Numbered from the stretch's first letter, positions 35,501 through 50,900 are shown. The stretch is DNA of 64,000 bases from Petrolisthes cinctipes (GCA_033782935.1 JAWQEG010000723.1:806001-870000); one strand, 5' to 3'. Notes: a model not told the origin generated them from the sequence alone. Numbers and translations: made by a program.

Positions 35501-38500
35501 AGATCGATTTTTAGCATGTTTTTAGCCTATATTTTTAAAATATTCAAGCACTGAGTAGGCATGTACAGATTGTTTCTGGGACCCCAAAATATTGAATTTT
35601 CGGGTGTTTTGAGCCTGAATTTGAGATATAAACGGGTACAGAAGATACATGCACATATTGACTTTGGGCACCAAAAATATCGATTTTCAGCATGTTTTGG
35701 GCCTGAATTTTGAAAATACTCTAACACGGAGTAGGCATGTACAGATCGCTTCTGGGACCCCAAAATAACAAATTTTCGGGTGTTTAGGGCCAGAATTTGA
35801 GATATAAACGGGTACAGAAGATGCATGCACATATCGACTTTTGGGCACCTAAAAGATCGATTTTCAGTATGTTTTTAACCTGTATTTTGAAAATACTCTA
35901 ACACGGAGTAGGCATGTACAGATACCTTCTGGGACCTCTAAATCTCGAATTTTCGGGTGTTTTGGGACTGAATTTGAGATATAGATTTTTTGGCACCTAA
36001 AATGTCGATTTTTAGCATATTTTTAGCCTATATTTTGAAAATATTCTAGCACTGTGTAGGCATGTACAGATTGCTTCTGGGACCCCAAAATATTGAATTT
36101 TCGGGTGTTTTGAGCCTGAATTTGAGATATAAACGGGTACAGAAGATACATGCATATATTGACTTTGGGCATCTAAAATATCGATTTTCAGCATGTTTTG
36201 TGCCTGTATTTTGAAAATACTCTAACACTGAGTAGGCATGTACAGATTGCTTCTGGGACCCCAAAATATTGAATTTTCGGGTGTTTTGAGCCTGAATTTG
36301 AGATATAAACGGGTACTGAAGATGCATGCACATATCGACTTTTGTGCACCTAAAAGATCGATTTTCAGTATGTTTTGAGCATGTATTTTGAAAATACTCT
36401 AACACGGAGTAGGCATGTACAGATCGCTTCTGGGACCCCTAAATATCGAATTTTCGGGTGTTTTGGGACTGAATTTAAGATATCGACTTTTTGGCACCTA
36501 AAAGATCGATTTTCAGCATGTTTCTAGCCTATATTTTGAAAATATTCTATAGATTGCTTCTGGGACCCCAAAATATTGAATTTTCGGGTGTTTTGAGCCT
36601 GAATTTGAGATATAAACGGGTACAGAAGATACATGCACATATTGACTTTGGGCATCTAAAATATCGATTTTCAGCATGTTTTGGGCCTGAATTTTGAGAA
36701 TACTCTAACACGGAGTAGGCATGTACAGATTGCTTCTGGGACCCCAAAAAATCGAATTTTCGGGTGTTTAGGGCCAGAATTTGAGATATAAACGGGTACA
36801 GAAGATGCATGCACATATCGACTTTTGGGCACCTAAAAGATCGATTTTCAGTATGTTTTTGGCCTGTAATTTGAAAATACTCTAACACTGAGTAGGCATA
36901 TACAGATACCTTCTGGGACCTCTAAATATCGAATTTTCGGGTGTTTTGGGACTGAATTTGAGATATCGATTTTTTGGCACCTAAAATGTCGATTTTTAGC
37001 ATATTTTTAGCCTATATTTTGAAAATATTCTAGCACTGTGTAGGCATGTACAGATTGCTTCTGGGACCCCTAGATATTGAATTTTCGGGTGTTTTGAGCC
37101 TGAATTTGAGATATAAACGGGTACAGAAGATACATGCACATATTGACTTTGGGCATCTAAAATATCGATTTTCAGCATGTTTTGGGCCTGTTTTTTTGAA
37201 AATACTCTAACACTGAGTAGGCATGTACAGATTGCTTTTGGGACCCCAAAATATTGAATTTTCGGGTGTTTTGAGCCTGAATTAAAGATATAAACGGGTA
37301 CTGAAGATGCATGCACATATCGACTTTTGTGCACCTAAAAGATCGATTTTCAGTATGTTTTGAGCATGTATTTTGAAAATACTCTAACACGGAGTAGGCA
37401 TGTACAGATCGCTTTTGGGACCCCTAAATATCGAATTTTCGGGTGTTTTGAGACTGAATTTGAGATATCGACTTTTTGGCACCTAAAAGATCGATTTTTA
37501 GAATGTTTTTAGCCTATATTTTGAAAATATTCTAGCACTGAGTAGGCATGTACAGATTGTTTCTGGGACCCCAAAATATTGAATTTTCGGGTGTTTATGG
37601 CCAGAATTTGAGATATAAACGGGTACAGAAGATGCATGCACATATTGACTTTGGGCACCAAAAATATCGATTTTCAGTATTTTGGGCCTGAATTTTGAAA
37701 ATACTCTAACACGGAGTAGGCATGTACAGATCGCTTCTGGGACCCCAAAATATTGAATTTTCGGGTGTTTAGGGCCAGAATTTGAGATATAAACGGGTAC
37801 AGAAGATGCATGCACATATCGACTTTTGGGTACCTAAAAGATCGATTTTCAGTATGTTTTTGGCCTGTATTTTGAAAATACTCTAACACGGAGTACGCAT
37901 GTACAGATACCTTCTGGGACCTCTAAATATCGAATTTTCGGGTGTTTTGGGACTGAATTTGAGATATCGATTTTTTGGCACCTAAAATGTCGATTTTTAG
38001 CATGTTTTTAGCCTATATTTTTAAAATATATTCTAGCACTGTGTAGGCATGTACAGATTGCTTCTGGGACCCCTAAATATCGAATTTTCGGGTGTTCTGG
38101 GACTGAATTTGAGATATCGACTTTTTGGCACCTAAAAGATCGATTTTTAGCATGTTTTTAGCCTATATTTTGAAAATATTCTAGCACTGAGTAGGCATGT
38201 ACAGATTGCTTCTGGGACCCCAAAATATTGAATTTTCGGGTGTTTTGAGCCTGAATTTGAGATATAAACGGGTACAGAAGATACATGCACATATTGACTT
38301 TGGGCACCAAAAATATCGATTTTCAGCATGTTTTGGGCCTGAATTTTGAAAATACTCTAACACGGAGTAGGCATGTACAGATTGCTTCTGGGTCCCCAAA
38401 ATATTGAATTTTCGGGTGTTTTGAGCCTGAATTTGAGATATAAACGGGTACTGAAGATGCATGCACATATCGACTTTTGTGCACTTAAAAGATCGATTTT

Positions 38501-41307
38501 CAGTATGTTTTGAGCATGTATTTTGAAAATACTCTAACACGGAGTAGGCATGTACAGATCGCTTCTGGGACCCCTAAATATCGAATTTTCGGGTGTTTTG
38601 GGAATGAATTTGAGATATCGACTTTTTGGCACCTAAAAGATCGATTTTTAGAATGTTTTTAGCCAATATTTTGAAAATATTCTAGCACTGAGTAGGCATG
38701 TACAGATTGCTTCTGGGACCCCAAAATATTGAATTTTCGGGTGTTTTGAGCCTGAATTTGAGATATAAACGGGTACAGAAGATACATGCACATATTGACT
38801 TTGGGCACCAAAAATATCGATTTTCAGTATGTTTTGGGCCTGAATTTTGAAAATACTCTAACACGGAGTAGGCATGTACAGATTGCTTCTGGGACCCCAA
38901 AATATTGAATTTTCGGGTGTTTTGAGCCTGAATTTGAGATATAAACGGGTACAGAAGATACATGCATATATTGACATTGGGCACCAAAAATATCGATTTT
39001 CAGCATGTTTTGGGCCTGAATTTTGAAAATACTCTAACACTGAGTAGGCATGTACAGATCGCTTCTGGGACCCCAAAATATCGAATTTTCGGGTGTTTAG
39101 GGCCTGAATTTGAGATATAAACGGGTAAAAAAGATACATGCACATATTGACTTTGGGCATCTAAAATATCGATTTTCAGCATGTTTTGGGCCTGTATTTT
39201 GAAAATACTCTAACACTGAGTAGGCATGTACAGATTGCTTCTGGGTCCCCAAAATATTGAATTTTCGGGTGTTTTGAGCCTGAATTTGAGATATAAACGG
39301 GTACTGAAGATGCATGCACATATCGACTTTTGTGCACTTAAAAGATCGATTTTCAGTATGTTTTGAGCATGTATTTTGAAAATACTCTAACACGGAGTAG
39401 GCATGTACAGATCGCTTCTGGGACCCCTAAATATTGAATTTTCAGGTGTTTTGGGAATGAATTTGAGATATCGACTTTTTGGCACCTAAAAGATCGATTT
39501 TTAGCATGTTTTTAGTCTATATTTTGAAAATATTCTGGCACTGAGTAGGCATGTACAGATTGCTTCTGGGACCCCAAAATTTTGAATTTTCGGGTGTTTT
39601 GAGCCTGAATTTGAGATATAAACGGGTACAGAAGATACATGCACATATTGACTTTGGGCACCAAAAATATATATTTTTAGCATGTTTTGGGCTTGAATTT
39701 TGAAAATACTCTAACACGGAGTAGGTATGTACAGATCGCTTCTGGGACCCCAAAATATCGAATTTTCGGGTGTTTAGGGCCAGAATTTGAGATATAAACG
39801 GGTACTGAAGATGCATGCACATATCGACTTTTGGGCACCTAAAAGATCGATTTTCAGTATGTTTTTGGCCTGTATTTTGAAAATACTCTAACACGGAATA
39901 GGCATGTACAAATACCTTCTGGGACCTCTAAATATCGAATTTTCGGGTGTTTTGGGACTGAATTTGAGATATCGAGTTTTTGGCAACTAAAATGTCGATT
40001 TTTAGCATGTTTTTAGCCTATATTTTGAAAATATTCTAGCACTGTGTAGGCATGTACAGATTGCTTCTGGGACCCCAAAATATTGAATTTTCGGGTGTTT
40101 TGAGCCTGAATTTGAGATATAAACGGGTACAGAAGATACATGCACATATCGACTTTTGTGCTCCTAAAAGATCGATTTTCAGTATGTTTTGAGCAGGTAT
40201 TTTGAAACTACTCTAACACGGAGTATGCATGTACAGATCGCTTCTGGGACCCCTAAATAACGAATTTTCGGGTGTTTTGGGACTGAATTTGAGATATCGA
40301 CTTTTTGGCACCTAAAAGATCGATTTTTAGCATGTTTTTAGCCTATTTTTTAAAATATTCTAGCACCCTGGGACCCCAAAATATTGAATTTTCGGGTGTT
40401 TTGAGCCTGAATTCGAGATATAAACGAGTACAGAAGATACATGCACATATTGACTTTGGGCATCTAAAATATCGATTTTCAGCATGTTTTGGGCCTAAAT
40501 TTTGAAAATATTCCAACACGGAGTAGGCATGTACAGATTGCTTCTGGGACCCCAAAATATTGAATTTTTGGGTGTTTTGAGCCTGAATTTGAGATATAAA
40601 CGGGTACTGAAGATGCATGCACATATCGACTTTTGTGCACCTAAAAGATCGATTTTCAGTATGTTCTGAGCATGTATTTTGAAAATACTCTAACACGGAG
40701 TAGGCATGTACAGATCGCTTCTGGGACCCCTAAATATCGAATTTTCGGGTGTTTTGGGACTGAATTTGAGATATCGACTTTTTGGCACCTAAAAGATCGA
40801 TTTTTAGCATGTTTTTAGCCTATATTTTGAAAATATTCTAGCACTGAGTAGGCATGTACAGATTGCTTCTTGGACCCCAAAATATTGAATTTTCGGGTGT
40901 TTTGAGCCTGAATTTGAGATATAAACGGGTACAGAAGATACATGCACATATCGACTTTTGTGCTCCTAAAAGATCGATTTTCAGAATGTTTTGAGCAGGT
41001 ATTTTGAAACTACTCTAACACGGAGTATGCATGTACAGATCGCTTCTGGGACCCCTAAATATCGAATTTTCGGGTGTTTTGGGACTGAATTTGAGATATC
41101 GACTTTTTGGCACCTAAAAGATCGATTTTTAGCATGTTTTTAGCCTATTTTTTAAAATATTCTAGCACCCTGGGACCCCAAAATATTGAATTTTCGGGTG
41201 TTTTGAGCCTGAATTTGAGATATAAACGAGTACAGAAGATACATGCACATATTGACTTTGGGCATCTAAAATATCGATTTTCAGCATGTTTTGGGCCTAA
41301 ATTTTGA
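29527..41307. repeat. 12,376-bp tandem segment, beta copy 3
   Basis: Collinear with beta2 as described there. Its left flank (28.7-30.05 kb) matches the left flank of beta1 (8.1-9.43 kb), so beta1 and beta3 share an entry point that beta2 lacks. It contains the additional 501-bp trimer near 39.27-39.77 kb and a copy of the AAAAATATATATTTTTAG variant (39,663-39,680), in which the usual ATCGATTTTC is lost. Similarity to beta2 ends near 41.3 kb. Confidence 0.88.
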
Positions 41308-42520
41308 AAATATTCTAACACGGAGTAGGCATGTACAGATTGCTTCTGGGACCCCAAAATATTGAATTTTTGGGTGTTTTGAGCCTGAATTTGAGATATA
41401 AACGGGTACTGAAGATGCATGCACATATCGACTTTTGTGCACTTAAAAGATCGATTTTCAGTATGTTTTTTAGCATGTATTTTGAAAATACTCTAACACG
41501 GAGTAGGCATGTACAGATCGCTTCTGGGACCCCTAAATATCGAATTTTCGGGGGTTTTGGGACTGAATTTGAGATATCGACTTTTTGGCACCTAAAAGAT
41601 CGATTTTTAGCATGTTTTTAGCCTATTTTTTTAAAATATTCTAGCACTGAGTAGGCATGTACAGATTGCTTCTGGGACCCCAAAATATTGAATTTTCGGG
41701 TGTTTTGAGCCTGAATTTGAGATATAAACGGGTACAGAAGATACATGCACATATTGACTTTGGGCATCTAAAATATCGATTTTCAGCATGTTTTGGGGCT
41801 GAATTTTGAAAATACTCTAACACGGAGTAGGCATGTACAGATCGCTTCTGGAACCCCAAAATATCGAATTTTCGGGTGTTTAGGGCCAGAATTTGAGATA
41901 TAAACGGGTACAGAAGATGCATGCACATTTCGACTTTTGGGCACCTAAAAGATCGATTTTCAGTATGTTTTTGGCCTGTATTTTGAAAATACTCTAACAC
42001 GGAGTAGGCATGTACAGATACCTTCTGGGACCTCTAAATATCGAATTTTCGGGTGTTTTGGGACTGAATTTCAGATATCGAGTATTTGGCACCTATAATG
42101 TCGATTTTTAGCATGTTTTTAGCCTATATTTTGAAAATATTCTAGCACTGTGTAGGCATGTACAGATTGCTTCTGGGACCCCAAGATATTGAATTTTCGG
42201 GTGTTTTAAGCCTGAATTTGAGATATAAACGGGTACAGAAGATACATGCACATATTGACTTTGGGCATCTAAAATATTGATTTTCAGCATGTTTTGGGCC
42301 TGTATTTTGAAAATACTCTAACACTGAGTAGGCATGTACAGATTGCTTCTGGGACCCCAAAATATTGAATTTTCGGGTGTTTTGAGCCTGAATTTGAGAT
42401 ATAAACGGGTACTGAAGATGCATGCACATATCGACTTTTGTGCACCTAAAAGATAGATTTTCAGTATGTTTTGAGCATGTATTTTGAAAATACTCTAACA
42501 CGGAGTAGGCATGTACAGAT
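41308..42520. repeat. Mosaic monomers between beta3 and the 2.84-kb repeat
   Basis: Ordinary monomers with several private states: TATGTTTTTTAGCATG (about 41,466), TTCGGGGGTTTTGGG (about 41,547), and TCGAGTATTTGGCACCTATAATG (about 42,078, quoted in part). The TTTTGGGGCTG/CTGGAACCCC unit near 41.79 kb is the intact relative of the 28.1-kb hybrid. No non-satellite sequence is visible. Confidence 0.82.
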
Positions 42521-45360
42521 CGCTTCTGGGACCCCAAAATAACAAATTTTCGGGTGTTTAGGGCCAGAATTTGAGATATAAACGGGTATAGAAGATGCAT
42601 GCACATATCGACTTTTGGGCACCTAAAAGATCGATTTTCAGTATGTTTTTAACCTGTATTTTGAAAATACTCTAACACGGAGTAGGCATGTACAGATACC
42701 TTCTGGGACCTCTAAATATCGAATTTTCGGGTGTTTTGAGACTGAATTTGAGATATCGATTTTTTGGCACCTAAAATGTCGATTTTTACCATGTTTTTAG
42801 CCTATATTTTGAAAATATTCTAGCACTGTGTAGGCATGTACAGATTGCTTCTGGGACCCCAAAATATTGAATTTTCGGGTGTTTTGAGCCTGAATTTGAG
42901 ATATAAACGGGTACAGAAGATACATGCATATATTGACTTTGGGCATCTAAAATATCGATTTTCAGCATGTTTTGTGCCTGTATTTTGAAAATACTCTAAC
43001 ACTGAGTAGGCATGTACAGATTGCTTCTGGGACCCCAAAATATTGAATTTTCGGGTGTTTTGAGCCTGAATTTGAGATATAAACGGGTACTGAAGATGCA
43101 TGCACATATCGACTTTTGTGCACCTAAAAGATCGATTTTCAGTATGTTTTGAGCATGTATTTTGAAAATACTCTAACACTGAGTAGGCATGTACAGATCG
43201 CTTCTGGGACCCCTAAATATCGAATTTTCGGGTGTTTTGGGACTGAATTTGAGATATCGACTTTTTGGCACCTAAAAGATCGATTTTCAGCATGTTTCTA
43301 GCCTATATTTTGAAAATATTCTATAGATTGCTTCTGGGACCCCAAAATATTGAATTTTCGGGTGTTTTGAGCCTGAATTTGAGATATAAACGGGTACAAA
43401 AGATACATGCACATATTGACTTTGGGCATCTAAAATATCGATTTTCAGCATGTTTTGGGCCTGTATTTTGAAAATACTCTAACACTGAGTAGGCATGTAC
43501 AGATTGCTTCTGGGACCCCAAAATATTGAATTTTCGGGTGTTTTGAGCCTGAATTTGAGATATAAACGGGTACTGATGATGCATGCACATATCGACTTTT
43601 GTGCACCTAAAAAATCGATTTTCAGTATGTTTTGAGCATGTATTTTGAAAATACTCTAACACTGAGTAGGCATGTACAGATTGCTTTTGGGACCCCAAAA
43701 TATTGAATTTTCGGGTGTTTTGAGCCTGAATTTGAGATATAAACGGGTACTGAAGATGCATGCACATATCGACTTTTGTGCACCTAAAAGATCGATTTTC
43801 AGTATGTTTTGAGCATGTATTTTGAAAATACTCTAACACGGAGTAGGCATGTACAGATCGCTTCTGGGACGCCTAAATATCGAATTTTCGGGTGTTTTGG
43901 GACTGAATTTGAGATATCGACTTTTTGGCACCTAAAAGATCGATTTTTAGAATGTTTTTAGCCTATATTTTGAAAATATTCTAGCACTGAGTAGGTATGT
44001 ACAGATTGCTTCTGGGACCCCAAAATATTGAATTTTCGGGTGTTTTGAGCCTGAATTTGAGATATAAACGGGTACAGAAGATACATGCACATATTGACTT
44101 TGGGCACCAAAAATATCGATTTTCAGCATGTTTTGGGCCTGAATTTTGAAAATACTCTAACACGGAGTAGGCATGTACAGATCGCTTCTGGGACCCCAAA
44201 ATATCGAATTTTCGGGTGTTTAGGGCCTGAATTTGAGATATAAACGGGTAAAGAAGATACATGCACATATTGACTTTGGGCATCTAAAATATCGATTTTC
44301 AGCATGTTTTGGGCCTGTATTTTGAAAATACTCTAACACTGAGTAGGCATGTACAGATTGCTTCTGGGTCCCCAAAATATTGAATTTTCGGGTGTTTTGA
44401 GCCTGAATTTGAGATATAAACGGGTACTGAAGATGCATGCACATATCGACTTTTGTGCACTTAAAAGATCGATTTTCAGTATGTTTTGAGCATGTATTTT
44501 GAAAATACTCTAACACGGAGTAGGCATGTACAGATCGCTTCTGGGACCCCTAAATATCGAATTTTCGGGTGTTTTGGGAATGAATTTGAGATATCGACTT
44601 TTTGGCACATAAAAGATCGATTTTTAGCATGATTTTAGCCTATATTTTGAAAATATTCTGGCACTGAGTAGGCATGTACAGATTGCTTCTGAGACCCCAA
44701 AATTTTGAATTTTTGGGTGTTTTGAGCCTGAATTTGAGATATAAACGGGTACAGAAGATACATGCACATATTGACTTTGGGCAACAAAAATATCGATTTT
44801 CAGCATGTTTTGGGCTTGAATTTTGAAAATACTCTAACACGGAGTAGGTATGTACAGATCGCTTCTGGGACCCCAAAATATCGAATTTTCGGGTGTTTTG
44901 GGCCAGAAATTGAGATATAAACGGGTACTGAAGATGCATGAACATATCGACTTTTGGGCACCTAAAAGATCGATTTTCAGTATGTTTTTGGCCTGTATTT
45001 TGAAAATACTCTAACACGGAATAGGCATGTACAAATACCTTCTGGGACCTCTAAATATCGAATTTTCGGGTGTTTTGGGACTGAATTTGAGATATCGAGT
45101 TTTTGGCACCTAAAATGTCGATTTTTAGCATGTTTTTAGCCTATATTTTGAAAATATTCTAGCACTGTGTAGGCATGTACAGATTGCTTCTGGGACCCCA
45201 AAATATTGAATTTTCGGGTGTTTTGAGCCTGAATTTGAGATATAAACGGGTACAGAAGATACATGCACATATTGACTTTGGGCACCAAAAATATTGATTT
45301 TCAGCATGTTTTGGGCCTGAATTTTGAAAATACTCTAACACGAAGTAGGCATGTACAGAT
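42521..45360. repeat. 2840-bp higher-order repeat, copy 1
   Basis: Bases from about 42,521 match 32,758 onward (offset 9763) up to about 43.66 kb, sharing AATAACAAATTTTCGGG, GGGTATAGAAG and TTTTTACCATG. The same markers recur from 45,361 (offset 2840). The unit also carries the 158-bp deletion monomer near 43.3 kb and TTTTTGGGTGTTTTG variants near 44.7 kb. Confidence 0.85.
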
Positions 45361-47943
45361 CGCTTCTGGGACCCCAAAATAACAAATTTTCGGGTGTTTA
45401 GGGCCAGAATTTGAGATATAAACGGGTATAGAAGATGCATGCACATATCGACTTTTGGGCACCTAAAAGATCGATTTTCAGTATGTTTTTAACCTGTATT
45501 TTGAAAATACTCTAACACGGAGTAGGCATGTACAGATACCTTCTGGGACCTCTAAATATCGAATTTTCGGGTGTTTTGAGACTGAATTTGAGATATCGAT
45601 TTTTTGGCACGTAAAATGTCGATTTTTACCATGTTTTTAGCCTATATTTTGAAAATATTCTAGCACTGTGTAGGCATGTACAGATTGCTTCTGGGACCCC
45701 AAAATATTGAATTTTCGGGTGTTTTGAGCCTGAATTTGAGATATAAACGGGTACAGAAGATACATGCATATATTGACTTTGGGCATCAAAAATATCGATT
45801 TTCAGCATGTTTTGTGCCTGTATTTTGAAAATACTCTAACACTGAGTAGGCATGTACAGATCGCTTCTGGGACCCCTAAATATCGAATTTTCGGGTGTTT
45901 TGGGACTGAATTTGAGATATCGACTTTTTGGCACCTAAAAGATCGATTTTCAGCATGTTTCTAGCCTATATTTTGAAAATATTCTATAGATTGCTTCTGG
46001 GACCCCAAAATATTGAATTTTCGGGTGTTTTGAGCCTGAATTTGAGATATAAACGGGTACAAAAGATACATGCACATATTGACTTTGGGCATCTAAAATA
46101 TCGATTTTCAGCATGTTTTGGGCCTGTATTTTGAAAATACTCAAACACTGAGTAGGCATGTACAGATTGCTTCTGGGACCCCAAAATATTGAATTTTCGG
46201 GTGTTTTGAGCCTGAATTTGAGATATAAACGGGTACTGATGATGCATGCACATATCGACTTATGTGCAACTAAAAAATCGATTTTCAGTATGTTTTGAGC
46301 ATGTATTTTGAAAATACTCTAACACGGAGTAGGCATGTACAGATCGCTTCTGGGACCCCAAAATATCGAATTTTCGGGTGTTTAGGGCCAGAATTTGAGA
46401 TATAAACGGGTACAGAAGATACATGCACATATCGACTTTTGGGCACCTAAAAGATCGATTTTCAGTATGTTTTTGGCCTGTATTTTGAAAATACTCTAAC
46501 ACGGAGTAGGCATGTACAGATACCTTCTGGGACCTCTAAATATCGAATTTTCGGGTGTTTTGGGACTGAATTTGAGATATCGATTTTTTGGCACCTAAAA
46601 TGTCGATTTTTAGCATATTTTTAGCCTATATTTTGAAAATATTCTAGCACTGTGTAGGCATGTACAGATTGCTTCTGGGACCCCAAGATATTGAATTTTC
46701 GGGTGTTTTGAGCCTGAATTTGAGATATAAACGGGTACAGAAGATACATGCACATATTGACTTTGGGCATCTAAAATATCGATTTTCAGCATGTTATGGG
46801 CATGTATTTTGAAAATACTCTAACACTGAGTAGGCATGTACAGATTGCTTTTGGGACCCCAAAATATCGAATTTTCGGGTGTTTTGGGACTGAATTTGAG
46901 ATATCGACTTTTTGGCACCTAAAAGATCGATTTTTAGCATGTTTTTAGCCTATATTTTTAAAATATTCAAGCACTGAGTAGGCATGTACAGATTGTTTCT
47001 GGGTCCCCAAAATATTGAATTTTCGGGTGTTTTGAGCCTGAATTTGAGATATAAACGGGTACAGAAGATACATGCACATATTGACTTTGGGCACCAAAAA
47101 TATCGATTTTCAGCATGTTTTGGGCCTGAATTTTGAAAATACTCTAACACGGAGTAGGCATGTACAGATCGCTTCTGGGACCCAAAAATAACAAATTTTC
47201 GGGTGTTTAGGGCCAGAATTTGAGATATAAACGGGTACAGAAGATGCATGCACATATCGACTTTTGGGCACCTAAAAGATCGATTTTCAGTATGTTTTTA
47301 ACCTGTATTTTGAAAATACTCTAACACGGAGTAGGCATGTACAGATACCTTCTGGGACCTCTAAATATCGAATTTTCGGGTGTTTTGGGACTGAATTTGA
47401 GATATCGATTTTTTAGCACCTAAAATGTCGATTTTTACCATGTTTTTAGCCTATATTTTGAAAATATTCTAGCACTGTGTAGGCATGTACAGATTGCTTC
47501 TGGGACCCCAAAATATCGAATTTTCGGGTGTTTAGGGCCTGAATTTGAGATATAAACGGGTAAAGAAGATACATGCACATATTGACTTTGGGCATCTAAA
47601 ATATCGAATTTCAGCATGTTTTAGGCCTGTATTTTGAAAATACTCTAACACTGAGTAGGCATGTACAGATTGCTTCTGGGTCCCCAAAATATTAAATTTT
47701 CGGGTGTTTTGAGCCTGAATTTGAGATATAAACGGGTACTGAAGATGCATGCACATATCGACTTTTGTGCACTTAAAAGATCGATTTTCAGTATGTTTTG
47801 AGCATGTATTTTGAAAATACTCTAACACGGAGTAGGCATGTACAGATCGCTTCTGGGACCCCTAAATATCGAATTTTCGGGTGTTTTGGGACTAAATTTG
47901 AGATATCGACTTTTTGGCACCTAAAAGATCGATTTTTAGCATG
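45361..47943. repeat. 2840-bp higher-order repeat, partial copy 2, then mixed monomers
   Basis: Offset to copy 1 is 2840 up to about 45.83 kb and 2663 afterwards, a loss of one 177-bp monomer through a B'-head/C'-tail hybrid near 45.83-45.95 kb. From about 46.3 kb the order differs. A third TAACAAATTTTC marker is near 47,188 and a third TTTTTACCATG near 47,431. The rest is typical A/B/C units. Confidence 0.83.
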
Positions 47944-50900
47944 TTTTTAGCCTATATTTTGAAAACATTCTAGCACTGAGTAGGCATGTACAGATTGCTT
48001 CTTGGACCCCAAAATATTGAAGTTTCGGGTGTTTTGAGCCTGAATTTGAGATATAAACGGGTACAGAAGATACATGCACATATTGACTTTGGGCACCAAA
48101 AATATCGATTTTCAGCATGTTTTGGGCCTGAATTTTGAAAATACTCTAACACGGAGTAGGCATGTACAGATCGCTTCTGGGACCCCAAAATATCGAATTT
48201 TCGGGTGTTTAGGGCCTGAATTTGAGATATAAACGAGTAAAGAAGATACATGCACATATTGACTTTGGGCATCTAAAATATCGATTTTCAGCATGTTTTG
48301 GGCCTGTATTTTGAAAATACTCTAACACTGAGTAGGCATGTACAGATTGCTTCTGGATCCCCAAAATATTGAATTTTCGGGTGTTTTGAGCCTGAATTTG
48401 AGATATAAACGGGTACTGAAGATGCATGCACATATCGACTTTTGTGCACTTAAAAGATCGATTTTCAGTATGTTTTGAGCATGTATTTTGAAAATACTCT
48501 AACACGGAGTAGGTATGTACAGATCGCTTCTGGGACCCCTAAATATCGAATTTTCGGGTGTTTTGGGACTGAATTTGAGATATCGACTTTTTGGCACCTA
48601 AAAGATCGATTTTCAGCATGTTTCTAGCCTATATTTTGAAAATATTCTATAGATTGCTTCTGGGACCCCAAAATATTGAATTTTCGGGTGTTTTGAGCCT
48701 GAATTTGAGATATAAACGGGTACAAAAGATACATGCACATATTGACTTTGGGCATCTAAAATATCGATTTTCAGCATGTTTTGGGCCTGTATTTTGAAAA
48801 TACTCTAACACTGAGTAGGCATGTACAGATTGCTTCTGGGACCCCAAAATATTGAATTTTCGGGTGTTTTGAGCCTGAATTTGAGATATAAACGGGTACT
48901 GATGATGCATGCACATATCGACTTTTGTGCACCTAAAAAATCGATTTTCAGTATGTTTTGAGCATGTATTTTGAAAATACTCTAACACGGAGTAGGCATG
49001 TACAGATCGCTTCTGGGACCCCAAAATATCGAATTTTCGGGTGTTTAGGGCCAGAATTTGAGATATAAACGGGTACAGAAGATACATGCACATATCGACT
49101 TTTGGGCACCTAAAAGATCGATTTTCAGTATGTTTTTGGCCTGTATTTTGAAAATACTCTAACACGGAGTAGGCATGTACAGATACCTTCTGGGACCTCT
49201 AAATATCGAATTTTCGGGTGTTTTGGGACTGAATTTGAGATATCGATTTTTTGGCACCTAAAATGTCGATTTTTAGCATATTTTTAGCCTATATTTTGAA
49301 AATATTCTAGCACTGTGTAGGCATGTACAGATTGCTTCTGGGACCCCAAGATATTGAATTTTCGGGTGTTTTGAGCCTGAATTTGAGATATAAACGGGTA
49401 CAGAAGATACATGCACATATTGACTTTGGGCATCTAAAATATCGATTATCAGCATGTTATGGGCATGTATTTTGAAAATACTCTAACACGGAGTAGGCAT
49501 GTACAGATCGCTTCTGGGACCCCAAAATATTGAATTTTCGGGTGTTTAGGGCCAGAATTTGAGATATAAACGGGTACAGAAGATGCATGCACATATCGAC
49601 TTTTGTGCACCTAAAAGATCGATTTTCAGTATGTTTTTGGCCTGTATTTTGAAAATACTCTAACACGGAGTAGGCATGTACAGATACCTTCTGGGACCTC
49701 TAAATATCGAATTTTCGGGTGTTTTGGGACTGAATTTGAGATATTGATTTTTTGGCACCTAAAATGTCGATTTTTAGCATGTTTTTAGCCAATATTTTGA
49801 AAATATTCTAGCACTGTGTAGGCATGTACAGATTGCTTCTGGGACCCCAAAATATCGAATTTTCGGGTGTTTAGGGCCAGAATTTGAGATATAAACGGGT
49901 ACAGCAGATACATGCACATATCGACTTTTGGGCACCTAAAAGATCGATTTTCAGTATGTTTTTGGCCTGTATTTTGAAAATACTCTAACACGGAGTAGGC
50001 ATGTACAGATACCTTCTGGGACCTCTAAATATCGAATTTTCGGGTGTTTTGGGACTGAATTTGAGATATCGATTTTTTGGCACCTAAAATGTCGATTTTT
50101 AGCATATTTTTAGCCTATATTTTGAAAATATTCTAGCACTGTGTAGGCATGTACAGATTGCTTCTGGGACCCCAAGATATTGAATTTTCGGGTGTTTTGA
50201 GCCTGAATTTGAGATATAAACGGGTACAGAAGATACATGCACATATTGACTTTGGGCATCTAAAATATCGATTTTCAGCATGTTATGGGCATGTATTTTG
50301 GAAATAGTCTAACACTGAGTAGGCATGTACAGATTGCTTTTGGGACCCCAAAATATTGAATTATCGGGTGTTTTGAGCCTGAATTTGAGATATAAACGGG
50401 TACTGAAGATGCATGCACATATCGACTTTTGTGCACCTAAAAGATCGATTTTCAGTATGTTTTGAGCATGTATTTTGAAAATACTCTAACACGGAGTAGG
50501 CATGTACAGATCGCTTCTGGGACGCCTAAATATCGAATTTTCGGGTGTTTTGGGACTGAATTTGAGATATCGACTTTTTGGCACCTAAAAGATCGATTTT
50601 TAGAATGTTTTTAGCCTATATTTTGAAAATATTCTAGCACTGAGTAGGCATGTACAGATTGCTTCTGGGACCCCAAGATATTGAATTTTCGGGTGTTTTG
50701 AGCCTGAATTTGAGATATAAACGGGTACAGAAGATACATGCACATATTGACTTTGGGCACCAAAAATATCGATTTTCAGTATGTTTGGGGCCTGAATTTT
50801 GAAAATACTCTAACACGGAGTAGGCATGTACAGATTGCTTCTGGGACCCCAAAATATTGAATTTTCGGGTGTTTAGGGCCAGAATTTGAGATATAAACGG

